Positions 7,628 through 16,808 are shown, counted from the stretch's first letter. The stretch is DNA of 64,000 bases from Alkalihalobacillus bogoriensis ATCC BAA-922 (GCF_000621445.1 NZ_JHYI01000006.1:248001-312000), one strand, 5' to 3'. The notes: a model not told the origin generated them from the sequence alone. A program made the numbers and translations.

Positions 7628-8367
7628 CATTTCAAATTATCAAAACATTAGCTATCAGTTCATTGCGAGACCGAATTACATTGTTTTATACGGTGGCCTT
7701 TCCTTTAGTACTACTCTTTAGTCTTTCTATCTTTTTTAATGAGCCTTCATATCGTCCTGTTGTGCTAACAGGTGTTGTAGCGATTAGTACACTTTTTTGG
7801 AGTATCCAAGGTGTCGCGTTTCAAGTGTTACAACAACGAACAACAGGTGTTTATAAATTATTGCAAGTAACTCCTTTTAAAACAATCGCATTTGTTGCCC
7901 ATTTAACTTTAGCACGCACGTTCATTTCTTTACTTGTCACGTTTTTCATTTTCTTTGTTGGGTTATTTTACTTTAACCTTTCTATTACAGTAGGCGCTTT
8001 TTTAAATTTAACTGCATTGCTTATTTTTGCGACAATATGCTTTACGGTTCTCGGTTTTTTAATTGCTAATCTTTCTATGAATGAAGCGCAAGTAAGTATG
8101 GTGTCATCTCTAGTGTGCTTTCCGATGATTTTTACAAGTGAAGCCTTTTATTCTTTAGAAAATGCACCAGCATGGTTTGCCCTAATCGGGAAGTTATTTC
8201 CGTTCCACTATTTTATTCAAGGTCTTCAAGCCCTCGTTCATAACGAAAGCTCCTATTTCTCTCTTTTTATATTAGGTCTATACCTTATCGCTTTTTTACT
8301 AATAACGACGGTTTCGTTCCGCTCAGATCAACAAGGGTCTCTATTTTCAATCCGTAATAATGGATAA
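7624..8367 (+). CDS. ABC-2 type exporter permease subunit
   Basis: 247 residues with about six transmembrane segments, the layout of ABC-2 permeases. Segments start near residues 22, 50, 97, 130, 160 and 215. ALISSLRD-type cytosolic N-terminus and the ENAPAWFALIGKLFPFHYFI segment before the last helices are typical. It pairs with the ATPase encoded just upstream through a four-base overlap. The substrate is not predictable; PadR-linked ABC-2 pairs usually export antibiotics, peptides or lipids. Confidence 0.88.
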   Translation: MTFQIIKTLAISSLRDRITLFYTVAFPLVLLFSLSIFFNEPSYRPVVLTGVVAISTLFWSIQGVAFQVLQQRTTGVYKLLQVTPFKTIAFVAHLTLARTFISLLVTFFIFFVGLFYFNLSITVGAFLNLTALLIFATICFTVLGFLIANLSMNEAQVSMVSSLVCFPMIFTSEAFYSLENAPAWFALIGKLFPFHYFIQGLQALVHNESSYFSLFILGLYLIAFLLITTVSFRSDQQGSLFSIRNNG

Positions 8368-8381
8368 TTTTTTTTTGTACC

Positions 8382-8416
8382 GTTAGTCAACATTGACTAT
8401 ACACCGTTGATTATAA
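8382..8416. promoter_or_regulatory. Second PadR-operator-like palindrome, downstream of the operon
   Basis: TAGTCAA-CA-TTGACTA (8384-8399) is a perfect 7-bp palindrome, followed by CCGTTGATTATAAA. The same order of elements occurs upstream of padR (TAGTCAACGTTGATTA, then ATTATTGATTATGA). No gene starts after it. Confidence 0.5.
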
Positions 8417-8420
8417 ACTA

Positions 8421-8597
8421 TAAAGAAAAAACGCGGAAGCGTCTTTTCATTTCAAGCGAAGTGCGGAGCCCTGCCCGCTTTTAACAGTGAACCCCAAGTT
8501 CTCTTCTTGGGGTAAAACGCGCAGGTGCGCAGCCTTCGCTCTTCTAGAATAAGCTTTCAAAGCTTCACTGCTATACCAAAATTTTTTCTTATCTTTA
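8421..8597 (+). repeat. ~175-bp structured intergenic repeat, full-length copy
   Basis: Begins AAAGAAAAAACGCGGAAGCGTC and ends ACCAAAATTTTTTCTTATC. It contains a strong central hairpin (ACCCCAAG..CTTGGGGT) inside complementary outer arms (AGCGAAG..CTTCGCT). Further copies are at 19935, 38415, 38867, 49407, 49587, 54637, 55411 and 61508. Confidence 0.9.
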
Positions 8598-8600
8598 TAA

Positions 8601-8637
8601 AAAAGGTTCGCTAAAGGATTTCCCTTGGCGAACCTTC
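8601..8637 (-). terminator. Terminator of the fruRKA operon
   Basis: AAGGTTCGC (8603-8611) pairs with GCGAACCTT (8628-8636). On the minus strand the stem is followed by a T-rich tract, 8 bp after the fruA stop. Confidence 0.85.
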
Positions 8638-8644
8638 TGTTTAC

Positions 8645-10504
8645 TTACGAAACTTTTTTCTTTAATATTCCTAGCATAAGGGCTGACACAAAGGCTCCAA
8701 TGAGAATAGCTAAGGTATATAATATCCAACTTCCTTCTAGTGTCCAAAAGACAAGTGCTCCTCCATGTGGTGCTGGTAAGCCAATATTAAATAGCATCGA
8801 TAGTCCCCCTGCAATAGCAGAACCTACAACAATAGAAGGAATAACTCGAGCTGGGTCTGCAGCTGCAAATGGAATCGCACCTTCTGTAATAAACGACGCG
8901 CCCATAATAATGTTTGTTTTTCCAGCATCGCGTTCTTGTTTCGTGAATTTGCGTTTAAACATAAATGTAGCTAGGGCAATGCCTAAAGGAGGAACCATAC
9001 CACCAGCCATAATAGCTGCATGTGGTCCGAAGTTTCCGGCATCAATCATTGCAATTCCAAATGTAAAAGCAGCTTTATTTATCGGTCCACCCATATCAAG
9101 CGCCATCATCGCACCTAAAATAATTCCTAAGAAAATCGCATTTGTCGTACCCATTCCTCCTAACCAGCCTTCAAGCATTCTATTAAAGCTGCTTAATGGT
9201 CCAACAATTCCTAACATGACAATCCCCGTAAATAATATCGACAATACAGGATAGAGTAAAATCGTTTTTATTCCTTCAATGGAACGTGGTAAGTTTTTTA
9301 ATAAATATTGTAAGAAAACAACTAAATATCCCGCTAAGAAACCGGCGATTAATCCACCTAAGAAACCACCGCCACCGGTTGCCGCTATTAAACCACCGAC
9401 CATACCTGGTGCAAACCCTGGACGATCAGCAATACTCATAGCAATAAACGCAGCTAACACAGGTACCATTAAATGAAACGCATTTCCGCCACCAATCGTC
9501 ATGAGCATTTCTGCAATTGGATGATAACTTGGGTGATTTGGGTCAGCAGAATGAATGCCAAACAAAAATGACATGGCAATTAAAATCCCACCACCAACAA
9601 CAAATGGCAACATGTTAGAAACACCATTCATTAAATGCTTATAAAAGCTTCCTTTTGAACTCCCACTATTTTCTGTTGACTTTCCACTTCCTTTAAATAA
9701 CGGGACGTTCCCACTTATCGCTTCCTCTAGTAATTGTTGTGGCTTCCGAATTCCGTCGGTAACCCCTGTTTGAATGACCGGTTTACCAGAAAAACGGTTC
9801 ATTTCTACTTTCGTATCAGCGGCGACAATAATCGCATCGGCCTCTGCAATTTCTGCTTCGGTTAAGCGATTTTTCACCCCACCTGAACCATTTGTCTCAA
9901 CCTTAATTTCAATGCCTAACTCTTTTGCTTTTGCTTTCAGCGCATCGGCCGCCATATACGTATGAGCAATTCCAGTCGGACACCCTGTAACCGCTAACAC
10001 TTTTTTGCTCCCTTTCGCTTGAACAGTATTTGTTTCTTCTGCTATTTTTTCAGCTTCTTTTTCATTAATTGCATTTATAATGTCAGCTTCAGATTTTGCT
10101 TCTAACAACGTTTGACGAAAATCTGTATCCATTAACAACGTAGATAGCCTTGATAACGTTTCTAAATGCTCGTTATTTGCGCCTTCGCTAGCTGCAATCA
10201 TAAAGACAAGATGACTTGGTTTCCCATCAAGAGAATCATAGTCGACTCCTGCTGTTGAACGACCAAAGGCAATCGCTGGCGTTCTCACCGCTGCTGTTTT
10301 CGCATGTGGAATCGCGATTCCTTCGCCAATTCCTGTTGTCGTTTGAAGCTCTCTTGCTAAAATTGCTTCTTTAAAAAGATTTTTGTCGGATAGTTTTCTA
10401 GCACTATCTAATTTGTTGACAAGCTCCTCAATGACTCCTTGTTTTGTTGTTGCCGATAATTCCAAGACAATCGTATCTCTTTTTAATAAATCTGAAATTT
10501 TCAT
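8645..10504 (-). CDS. fruA: PTS fructose transporter, EIIABC fusion
   Basis: 619 residues. It imports fructose and phosphorylates it at C1. Domains in order: EIIA (about 1-150, phospho-His67 in GEGIAIPHAKT), EIIB (about 165-265, phospho-Cys175 in TGCPTGIAHTYMA) and EIIC (about 285-615, roughly eight to ten membrane segments with long Gly/Ala-rich stretches). The A-B-C order and length match B. subtilis FruA. It is the last gene of fruR-fruK-fruA, 13 bp after fruK, and is followed by a terminator. Product fructose-1-phosphate is the FruK substrate and the likely FruR inducer. Confidence 0.96.
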   Translation of the reverse strand: MKISDLLKRDTIVLELSATTKQGVIEELVNKLDSARKLSDKNLFKEAILARELQTTTGIGEGIAIPHAKTAAVRTPAIAFGRSTAGVDYDSLDGKPSHLVFMIAASEGANNEHLETLSRLSTLLMDTDFRQTLLEAKSEADIINAINEKEAEKIAEETNTVQAKGSKKVLAVTGCPTGIAHTYMAADALKAKAKELGIEIKVETNGSGGVKNRLTEAEIAEADAIIVAADTKVEMNRFSGKPVIQTGVTDGIRKPQQLLEEAISGNVPLFKGSGKSTENSGSSKGSFYKHLMNGVSNMLPFVVGGGILIAMSFLFGIHSADPNHPSYHPIAEMLMTIGGGNAFHLMVPVLAAFIAMSIADRPGFAPGMVGGLIAATGGGGFLGGLIAGFLAGYLVVFLQYLLKNLPRSIEGIKTILLYPVLSILFTGIVMLGIVGPLSSFNRMLEGWLGGMGTTNAIFLGIILGAMMALDMGGPINKAAFTFGIAMIDAGNFGPHAAIMAGGMVPPLGIALATFMFKRKFTKQERDAGKTNIIMGASFITEGAIPFAAADPARVIPSIVVGSAIAGGLSMLFNIGLPAPHGGALVFWTLEGSWILYTLAILIGAFVSALMLGILKKKVS

Positions 10505-10517
10505 TTTTACTCCCCCT

Positions 10518-11426
10518 TTATCGACTTACAATTTCGATTTCTTTTTTTAGCTTTTCAATTTCTTCTTTAGTACAAAATCCTTCTGAAAATGCGCTAGCAC
10601 TTCCAGCTGCTACCCCATTACGAAACGCTTCTTTCACATCTTTTGTTTTTGTATATGTTTCTAAAAAACCTGCTACAACAGAATCACCTGCTCCAACAGA
10701 ATTTCTTACAATCCCCCGAGGAACATTTGCAATATAACAGCTCGTTTGACTCATAAATAATGCACCTTTACTTGCAAACGAAACAATGATATTTTCAATT
10801 CCTTTATCTAATAGTGTTTTTCCAAAAGGAATGGCCTCTTTTACTGAACTAATTGTTACTCCAAATAATTCACCGAGTTCATGATGGTTTGGTTTTATTA
10901 AAAATGGCTGTTCCTCTAGCCCATGGATAAAAGCTTCCCCACTAGCATCAAGTACAATTTTTGCTTTTCTTTCTTTCCCTTTTTGACTAATCGTTTGATA
11001 AATGTTTAATGGTAGTGAAGCAGGTACACTTCCTCCTAACACGATGATATCCTGTTCACTTACCTTTGAAATTTTCGATACAAGCTCTTCATGTTTGCTT
11101 CTTTCGATAAAAGGACTAGAACCGTTAATTTCTGTTTCTTGAATGCCTTTTAATTTTATATTAATTCTTGTATCTTCTTGAATTTCAATGAAGTCCGTTT
11201 TGATTTGCTCTTCTTGTAATTTTTGTTTAATAAACTCCCCCGTAAATCCACCAAGAAAACCAGTCGCCGTTGTATTCACCCCTAATTGTTTTAACACCCT
11301 TGAAACATTGATCCCTTTTCCACCAGGGTTTTTCATTTCTTTTTTTGACCGGTTGAGCTCTCCTAAATGAATATCAGAGAAAACGATATAATCAATGGAT
11401 GGATTTAACGTAACCGTGTAGATCAT
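10518..11426 (-). CDS. fruK: 1-phosphofructokinase
   Basis: 302 residues, PfkB-family sugar kinase. It phosphorylates fructose-1-phosphate to fructose-1,6-bisphosphate. The N-terminal motif NPGGKGINVSRVLKQLG (about 32-48) and the C-terminal ATP/anion-hole motif NSVGAGDSVVAGF (catalytic Asp) are both present, with IVLGGSVPASLP between. The start overlaps the fruR stop by four bases, so expression is coupled. Tagatose-6-phosphate kinase is the closest alternative, but the fruR/fruA context settles it. Confidence 0.95.
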   Translation of the reverse strand: MIYTVTLNPSIDYIVFSDIHLGELNRSKKEMKNPGGKGINVSRVLKQLGVNTTATGFLGGFTGEFIKQKLQEEQIKTDFIEIQEDTRINIKLKGIQETEINGSSPFIERSKHEELVSKISKVSEQDIIVLGGSVPASLPLNIYQTISQKGKERKAKIVLDASGEAFIHGLEEQPFLIKPNHHELGELFGVTISSVKEAIPFGKTLLDKGIENIIVSFASKGALFMSQTSCYIANVPRGIVRNSVGAGDSVVAGFLETYTKTKDVKEAFRNGVAAGSASAFSEGFCTKEEIEKLKKEIEIVSR

Positions 11427-12178
11427 ATAGGGACCACCTCCACTTCTGTTTTTCTTCTCATATCTTTGATGACGGATTCAGATGTGTTGGAACTTGTAAT
11501 CACAACCATACTTTCAATATTGGCAAACTTTGAAAAATACGTTTCTCCAAACTTAGAGTGATCAACAACAACAAACGCTTTATGAGAACATTCAATCGCT
11601 TTTTCTTTCACAAATGCTTCTTGTGGGTCAGGTGTCGTTAACCCGAATTTACTATGAATTCCGTTTGTCCCAATAAATACTTTATCGAAACGAAAGTTTT
11701 CTAGTCCTTGAATCGCCCCTCGTCCAATGGATGCCTTTGTTCCCGCTTTAACAGCTCCACCGATTATATGAGTTTCAATTCCATGTTCTATTAAACTAAA
11801 AATATGATTTAGTCCATTTGTCACAACAACACAGTTTTTCTCCTGCAAAAAAGGAATCATCTCTGCCATTGTTGTGCCGGCATCTAAATAAATACAATCT
11901 CGGTCGTCCACCAAACTTGCTGCATATTTTGCAATCGCTTTCTTTTCGTCTTTGTTTTGGGTATCTTTTTCAGCAATTGTCGGTTCATCTAAACGTTTTG
12001 ATAACGATGATGCCCCCCCGTGAATGCGCTTTAATTTATTCAGCTCTTCAAGTTCTGTTAAATCACGGCGAATCGTCGACTCTGAAGCATTTGTTGCATC
12101 AACTAATTCTTGTATTTTTACGATTTGCTTTTCTTTTACTAATTCTAAAATAATTTGTTGTCTCTCAAACGTTAACAT
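11423..12178 (-). CDS. fruR: DeoR-family repressor of the fructose operon
   Basis: 251 residues. The N-terminal DeoR helix-turn-helix (about 1-57) has the family pattern RQQIILELVKEKQIVKIQEL and ESTIRRDLTELEE. The C-terminal sugar-phosphate sensor domain carries DCIYLDAGTTMAEM and a later GTNGI. It starts at ATG 12178 after GAGGTGAAAG. It is expected to repress fruRKA and be released by fructose-1-phosphate. Repeats resembling DeoR-type operators lie on its promoter. Confidence 0.93.
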   Translation of the reverse strand: MLTFERQQIILELVKEKQIVKIQELVDATNASESTIRRDLTELEELNKLKRIHGGASSLSKRLDEPTIAEKDTQNKDEKKAIAKYAASLVDDRDCIYLDAGTTMAEMIPFLQEKNCVVVTNGLNHIFSLIEHGIETHIIGGAVKAGTKASIGRGAIQGLENFRFDKVFIGTNGIHSKFGLTTPDPQEAFVKEKAIECSHKAFVVVDHSKFGETYFSKFANIESMVVITSSNTSESVIKDMRRKTEVEVVPI

Positions 12179-12203
12179 GTACTTTCACCTCGTTTACAAA
12201 TTC

Positions 12204-12286
12204 ATTATAACATGAAATCAATCATAATCAATCAAAAATAATCACTTTAATTCATTTTTCTTCAAAAACAATCAATAACAATCATC
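12204..12286 (-). promoter_or_regulatory. fruR promoter with direct-repeat operators
   Basis: On the minus strand TTGATT (12231-12226), 16 bp and TATAAT (12209-12204) with TG one base upstream form an extended -10 promoter. The motif TGATT(G/A) recurs as TGATTGTTATTGATTG (about 12268-12284) and TGATTATTTTTGATTGATTA (about 12224-12243), overlapping the -35. Repeated TGATTG-type sites are typical for DeoR/FruR regulators. Confidence 0.65.
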
Positions 12287-12493
12287 TCAGCGAAAAATAT
12301 CCGTGTTCTTAGACACACTTTTTCGCTTCAGACGTATATTCCGTTTTTTTATGAAAACGACGCTTTTTTTTATTTAAGATGTACTTATTTAATAAAATGG
12401 CGATGAAACGAGCTTGCTTTTTATAGTTAACCGAACGTAGGTCCTTTAACCTCTGACACTGCTACTTATTAAAATAAGAATGGTTAACTCCTT
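12287..12493. other. Non-coding stretch upstream of fruR
   Basis: No gene is seen. It holds one hairpin-forming sequence (AGCGAAAAA at 12289-12297 with TTTTTCGCT at 12319-12327, inner GTGT/ACAC) and otherwise AT-rich DNA with no feature I can name. Confidence 0.5.
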
Positions 12494-12548
12494 TTAAATA
12501 GTAAAGCCGTATGAAATCAAGTTGATTTCATACGGCTTTACTATTTAA
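12494..12548. terminator. Long perfect palindrome, likely ytnP terminator
   Basis: 27 bases (12494-12520) are the exact complement of 12522-12548 around a single central base. It lies 19 bp after the ytnP stop. No long T run follows on the minus strand, but the stem is exceptionally strong. Confidence 0.65.
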
Positions 12549-12567
12549 CTTATTTTCGGAAGCTTTC

Positions 12568-13410
12568 CTATCGTTCTCGCTTTACACAATCCTTCAATTC
12601 CCCAGTTTGACTCCACTTAATCGCGCGGTACTTGGCGTCGTGATAAAATAAAAACCAATTTTCTTTTTCAATTCCTGGCATAAGCCATTTTTCTTTTTGA
12701 GAGATTGATGTCATCGGATAATCATCATACGCCAACACCCATAATACATGATTATGGGCATGTGTCGGCATTAAATCGGCTAAATGTAATAATGTTTGTC
12801 CACCATGCTCAATTTTTATAATCGCATGACCATCACTATGTCCTCCCGTATGATACATTGTAATTCCGGGTACAATTTCTTTTTCTGATGTAAACGTTTT
12901 CACTTGGTCGTAAATTGGTTTCCAGTTTTGCTCCCAATATGTATTTTTCGAACGAATATTTGGGTTTCGCATTTCGTTCCATTCAATTTCTGTTGTATAT
13001 ATTATTGCATTTTTAAAAACCGGCTCAAGCTTTCCATCTACCTCTTTTGCTAAACCACTCACATGGTCAAAATGCAAATGTGTCATCAAAATGATATCGA
13101 TATCATCAACGGTTAAACCTAGCTTTTTTAAATCTTCTTCAAGAAAAGACTCTTCTGTAATCCCATAATTACGTAATTGCTTTTCACTAAAGCGGTTATT
13201 GCCAATGCCGGATTCAATGAGAATATTTTTTTCACCTGTTTGAATAAGAATCGGGTCTGTCCTAAGTTCAATTTGGTTTTTGTCATTTACTTCATATTTT
13301 TTACTCCATAACGGCCTTGGGACAACCCCAAACATCGCGCCTCCATCTAAATACGTGACACCGCCACGTAACCATGAAATTGCCCAATCAGCTACCTGTA
13401 ATTGTTCCAA
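12568..13410 (-). CDS. ytnP: YtnP-like metallo-beta-lactamase-fold lactonase
   Basis: 280 residues, matching the usual YtnP length. The dinuclear metal site is in [13 protein letters not shown] (about 109-121), with further ligands in [15 protein letters not shown] and [14 protein letters not shown]. YtnP in B. subtilis degrades homoserine-lactone-type signals and interferes with Streptomyces development. The enzyme is cytosolic with no signal peptide. It sits next to trmB as in B. subtilis. Specific substrate is inferred from the homolog. Confidence 0.88.
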   Translation of the reverse strand: MEQLQVADWAISWLRGGVTYLDGGAMFGVVPRPLWSKKYEVNDKNQIELRTDPILIQTGEKNILIESGIGNNRFSEKQLRNYGITEESFLEEDLKKLGLTVDDIDIILMTHLHFDHVSGLAKEVDGKLEPVFKNAIIYTTEIEWNEMRNPNIRSKNTYWEQNWKPIYDQVKTFTSEKEIVPGITMYHTGGHSDGHAIIKIEHGGQTLLHLADLMPTHAHNHVLWVLAYDDYPMTSISQKEKWLMPGIEKENWFLFYHDAKYRAIKWSQTGELKDCVKRER

Positions 13411-13449
13411 CTTTCATCCCTCCTCTACCTTTCATCATACCATAAAATA

Positions 13450-13481
13450 GAAAAAACTCTTGCAAAAAAAAAGCAAGAGTT
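13450..13481 (-). terminator. trmB terminator overlapping its stop codon
   Basis: AACTCTTGC (13455-13463) and GCAAGAGTT (13473-13481) form a 9-bp stem. On the minus strand a T run follows. The stem contains the last bases of trmB. Confidence 0.8.
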
Positions 13482-14118
13482 ACCGAAAAACAGCTTCACA
13501 CCGATAAATCGGCATTCCTTTTTCACTAAACTTTTGTTCATACTCTGTCATTACATTTCCTTCAAAATTACTTTTATGGAGATGCAAACTAACATTTTGC
13601 ACTTTCATTCCATATGATGAAAAGCTTTCAATAGAGTATTCAAACAATCCTTGATTGTCCGTTTTTAAATGAACTTCTCCACCTGACTTCATGACCGTTT
13701 CATACTGACAAAGAAAGCCTTTATAAGTTAACCTACGTTTTTCATGTCTATTTTTCGGCCACGGATCGGTAAAGTTAATATACACTCTTTCAATCTCACC
13801 TTCGTCAAAAAACTCAAGTAATTCGACCACATCTTCATTTAGGAGTTTAACATTGGTACATTCCGATTCCACAACCCGCTCCATTGCGGTTAACAAAACA
13901 CTTGTATACTTTTCAATCCCGATATAATTTATATCCTGATGTTGTTTGCCCATTCCAGTCACAAAGCGCCCTTTACCAGTTCCCACTTCAATGTGAATAG
14001 GGTTTTTATTTCCAAATACTTCGTTCCATTTTCCACGACATTCTTTTGGATTCGGAATGACGATATGAGGATATTTTGCTATGGCTTCTTTTGCCCATGG
14101 TTTATTTCTTAATCTCAT
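13480..14118 (-). CDS. trmB: tRNA (guanine-46-N7)-methyltransferase
   Basis: 212 residues. TrmB methylates G46 in the variable loop of tRNA using SAM. The SAM-binding motif [17 protein letters not shown] (about 40-56) and the family signature [19 protein letters not shown] (about 111-129) are intact, as is [10 protein letters not shown]. Length and start (ATG 14118 after an AAGGAAG-type SD) are normal. It precedes ytnP with a terminator between, the B. subtilis order. Confidence 0.96.
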   Translation of the reverse strand: MRLRNKPWAKEAIAKYPHIVIPNPKECRGKWNEVFGNKNPIHIEVGTGKGRFVTGMGKQHQDINYIGIEKYTSVLLTAMERVVESECTNVKLLNEDVVELLEFFDEGEIERVYINFTDPWPKNRHEKRRLTYKGFLCQYETVMKSGGEVHLKTDNQGLFEYSIESFSSYGMKVQNVSLHLHKSNFEGNVMTEYEQKFSEKGMPIYRCEAVFR

Positions 14119-14215
14119 GAAGACACTTCCTTGTTCATGTTTTCTCTTTTATTTTGCTTGTCCTATCAATATTCGATAAAATATTGCTGTAACGTTAAAA
14201 AGAGGATGTGTAATT

Positions 14216-15028
14216 ATGCTTAATCAACCACAATTTGTGTTTAGCTTTACAATACCCTATTATAGCTCTGTCGATGGGGAAAGTATAGAGCTATTTGTTT
14301 CTGAAAAAACGTATGAATTCTATTTATTTGCTCAACAACATTACCCACTAACTGTGATTCATGGAGATTTACATCCACATGGCCCATCTTACGGAGAAGC
14401 TACTGATGTATTATTCGACAAAGAAAAAGCATTACTAATTATTGGTTCCAAAGATATAAAGGAATATTCAAACGAAATTATTGATATTAGTGTCGCCTAT
14501 CATCTACAGAGAATCCTTCATTTCGAAAAAGCAACATTTGTTTATTATACATATTCTGAACAAACACCAGGAAATATTCAACAATTCATTGATGATATTC
14601 AACACATATTAGAAAGTATCCCTATTTATAAGTTTTTAATAAAAAAAGGCTATCGAATCGCAGAACGTGAGCAACAGATTTTACAGGACGGATTAAAATC
14701 TAAGCATTTACTTGCCCACTGGAAGAGTATTCACCCACTCGAAAATGAAAAAACTGAATTTTTATTTAGTAAACTTGTCTTTACTAACTATGTTTGTAAT
14801 GATGTTTTTATAATGTATAAAAAAGAATTGAACCCCATTTACCCAAGACTTTTTAGTGAATTTGATCAATTCCAAAAGCAAATTCGAAAATACAATTTTT
14901 CAACCAAAAGCGGTCAACAAAAAGCATTGCAACGTATATTTCGTTATTTAAAATACGAGTCCTATCTTACTCCAATTACAATCAATGACATACCTAAATG
15001 GCAACTGAACAATGCACAAATGAAATAA
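14216..15028 (+). CDS. Hypothetical soluble protein
   Basis: 270 residues, not recognised. ATG at 14216 follows AAGAGGATG. The sequence is rich in aromatic residues, with TVIHGDLHPHGPSYGEATDV near residue 45 and a mainly helical-looking C-terminal half containing EREQQILQDGLKSKHLLAHW. HGDLHPH recalls the catalytic loop of aminoglycoside-phosphotransferase kinases, but the rest of that fold is absent, so no function is given. It is followed by two small YtzH-like genes on the same strand. Confidence 0.55.
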   Translation: MLNQPQFVFSFTIPYYSSVDGESIELFVSEKTYEFYLFAQQHYPLTVIHGDLHPHGPSYGEATDVLFDKEKALLIIGSKDIKEYSNEIIDISVAYHLQRILHFEKATFVYYTYSEQTPGNIQQFIDDIQHILESIPIYKFLIKKGYRIAEREQQILQDGLKSKHLLAHWKSIHPLENEKTEFLFSKLVFTNYVCNDVFIMYKKELNPIYPRLFSEFDQFQKQIRKYNFSTKSGQQKALQRIFRYLKYESYLTPITINDIPKWQLNNAQMK

Positions 15029-15100
15029 AAATGTGTAACCTTGTCCAGTATCGGGTATAGACAAATACACGATATCATCGAACAAGGAGGCTGATGAATC

Positions 15101-15424
15101 ATGAAGAAATTTGTGGATACGGAAAAAATAATAACCATTTTACAAGAGCAAATAAAAACAGGTGATGGAACTCCTCTTCAATTTGCGACATTAAAAACAG
15201 AAATAAAAAGAATACGATTCACTCATGATATTGACCCTAATTTCAAAGGGACCTTTGATGAACTCGAAACTTATATAACAACGAACTCTGATGCAAATTC
15301 CACTCAAGAACATATTAAATTAAACGAGATGAATATTAAAAGGTGGATGGACGAACTACACCTACTTATGCATGGTAAAGCTGTAACCATTGATTATAAT
15401 CAACGAAAAGGCAGGGAAATTTAA
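15101..15424 (+). CDS. Small protein resembling YtzH
   Basis: 107 residues. ATG at 15101 follows AAGGAGG with a ten-base gap. The layout parallels the next gene: an N-terminal helix (EKIITILQEQIKTGDGTPLQ) and a C-terminal helix ending in a conserved-looking WMDELHLL segment, compared with WVETIQQY in YtzH. It may be a diverged tandem copy of ytzH. Function is unknown. Confidence 0.6.
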   Translation: MKKFVDTEKIITILQEQIKTGDGTPLQFATLKTEIKRIRFTHDIDPNFKGTFDELETYITTNSDANSTQEHIKLNEMNIKRWMDELHLLMHGKAVTIDYNQRKGREI

Positions 15425-15478
15425 GGATAATTTTTCTTTGCTAAACACATCCTACTATTTGAAAGGGAGTGTTTAGCT

Positions 15479-15751
15479 ATGCCAATAAACGAAAAACATA
15501 AACTAAGCTTACTCGTTGATATTTTGAAAAATCAAGTTGAACAACAATATATGACGACAGATGAGTATGACCAGATTTCCCGTTTAACTTCTTCATTGCT
15601 ACACGAAGGAAATCTTGACCAGACTTTAAAACAAACATTTACAAGCATTCAAGAACAACACTACGGTAATGCCCATCATTTTAACCAAAATGATGTCGAA
15701 CATTGGGTCGAAACGATTCAACAGTACCAGAGTAACGACAATAATTCATAA
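15479..15751 (+). CDS. ytzH: YtzH-like small protein
   Basis: 90 residues, soluble and probably helical. The start MPINEKHKLSLLVDIL and overall length resemble B. subtilis YtzH, which lies beside ytmP as here. ATG at 15479 follows AAAGGGAGTG. No function is known for the family. A shared bidirectional terminator separates it from ytmP. Confidence 0.75.
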   Translation: MPINEKHKLSLLVDILKNQVEQQYMTTDEYDQISRLTSSLLHEGNLDQTLKQTFTSIQEQHYGNAHHFNQNDVEHWVETIQQYQSNDNNS

Positions 15752-15850
15752 AATTCCCTAGGAAATAATGACGAATAGACTCAAATTCACAATGACTTTT
15801 TCTGCAAACAATGTAACCTAAGCTATCTCTTAATGAACAAATAAAGCATC

Positions 15851-15886
15851 AAAAAACGTATTGGTTACCATGCCAATACGTTTTTT
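15851..15886. terminator. Bidirectional terminator between ytzH and ytmP
   Basis: A 14-bp perfect stem (15851-15864 with 15873-15886) has A6 on one side and T6 on the other, so it works for both convergent genes. Confidence 0.9.
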
Positions 15887-15890
15887 ACAA

Positions 15891-16682
15891 TTACTCGGGT
15901 CCTTGATTCTTTATTAAATTTTGAACAAATGCTTTCCACCGGGTCACTTCTTCAGGTTTTCCTCTTTTACCATGCCAAATCACTTCTAACACAAGCTGTG
16001 AGACGACATACCAATGCATTCTCATTTGAAGGTTTGTTGTTAGTTCAATACCATACTGTTTGAGCCAATGCTCCCACTCATCTTCGGGTATATATAAATA
16101 TAACATTAATCCTAAATCTAAGGCAGGGTCTGCCACTGTAGCTCCGTCCCAATCAATGAGAAACAAGTCACCATCTTCACTCATCATCCAATTATTATGG
16201 TTTACATCACAATGACAAACAACATATTCGTCGTGTTTGACTTGTTCTTGTCTACGATATAAGAAAATTAACGCTTCCTCTAAAATATCATCTTCGAAAT
16301 AATCGTTCGATAAATGGTGTTTTATTTCTTCAATAATAGAATGAGGGGTTAAAGGTTCATTTCCGATCCTTTTAAACATATGTAAAAGCTCGCTAGAACG
16401 ATGAATTTTCCCTAGTAATTGAGCTACACGGCCTTGATTCATTTCAAATGCTTTTAACTCATTGCCACTCACCCATTTTTGAGCCGTAATGACATCCCCG
16501 TTCTCTAATCGTTTTGTCCACAAAAGTTTCGGAACAATCCCTTCAGCAGATAAAACAGCCAAAAATGGCGAAGAATTTCGTTTTAGAAATAATTTTTCTT
16601 CTCCTTGCTGGGCAACATACGCTTCTCCTGTTGCACCTCCAGCAGGGGAAACCTGCCATCCTTCTCCTAGGTTTAAATTCAC
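15891..16682 (-). CDS. ytmP: YtmP-like phosphotransferase (APH/choline kinase fold)
   Basis: 263 residues. The kinase-like catalytic loop is VVCHCDVNHNNWMM (about 155-168) and the metal-binding DFG-equivalent is LFLIDWDGATVADPALDLG. The N-lobe is short, with LFLKRNSSPF supplying the likely ATP-binding Lys. These features define the aminoglycoside phosphotransferase fold. The natural substrate of YtmP is unknown to me. Its position next to amyX and ytzH agrees with B. subtilis. Confidence 0.85.
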   Translation of the reverse strand: MNLNLGEGWQVSPAGGATGEAYVAQQGEEKLFLKRNSSPFLAVLSAEGIVPKLLWTKRLENGDVITAQKWVSGNELKAFEMNQGRVAQLLGKIHRSSELLHMFKRIGNEPLTPHSIIEEIKHHLSNDYFEDDILEEALIFLYRRQEQVKHDEYVVCHCDVNHNNWMMSEDGDLFLIDWDGATVADPALDLGLMLYLYIPEDEWEHWLKQYGIELTTNLQMRMHWYVVSQLVLEVIWHGKRGKPEEVTRWKAFVQNLIKNQGPE

Positions 16683-16781
16683 CTAACTCACCCTCAATTT
16701 CATTTTTCTATACGAGTCTACAATATATTATTATACCGCAATCATCATTGTCCTGATATGAAAATTTCGAACCCATTAAAG

Positions 16782-16807
16782 AAGCAGAGTCGTATCAGAC
16801 TCTGCCA
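16782..16807 (-). terminator. amyX terminator
   Basis: An 8-bp stem, GCAGAGTC (16784-16791) with GACTCTGC (16798-16805), lies just after the amyX stop. The T tract is short. Confidence 0.6.
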
Positions 16808-16808
16808 T

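Noticed and set aside
8625-9254. 209-codon open frame on the plus strand within fruA
   Set aside because: It is antisense to the EIIC domain, rich in Pro/Ile/Ala in the manner of a reversed membrane protein, and has no SD. A shadow of fruA.
12351-12365. CcpA cre site upstream of fruR
   Set aside because: ATGAAAACGACGCTT has two mismatches at key positions and is over 100 bp upstream of the promoter.
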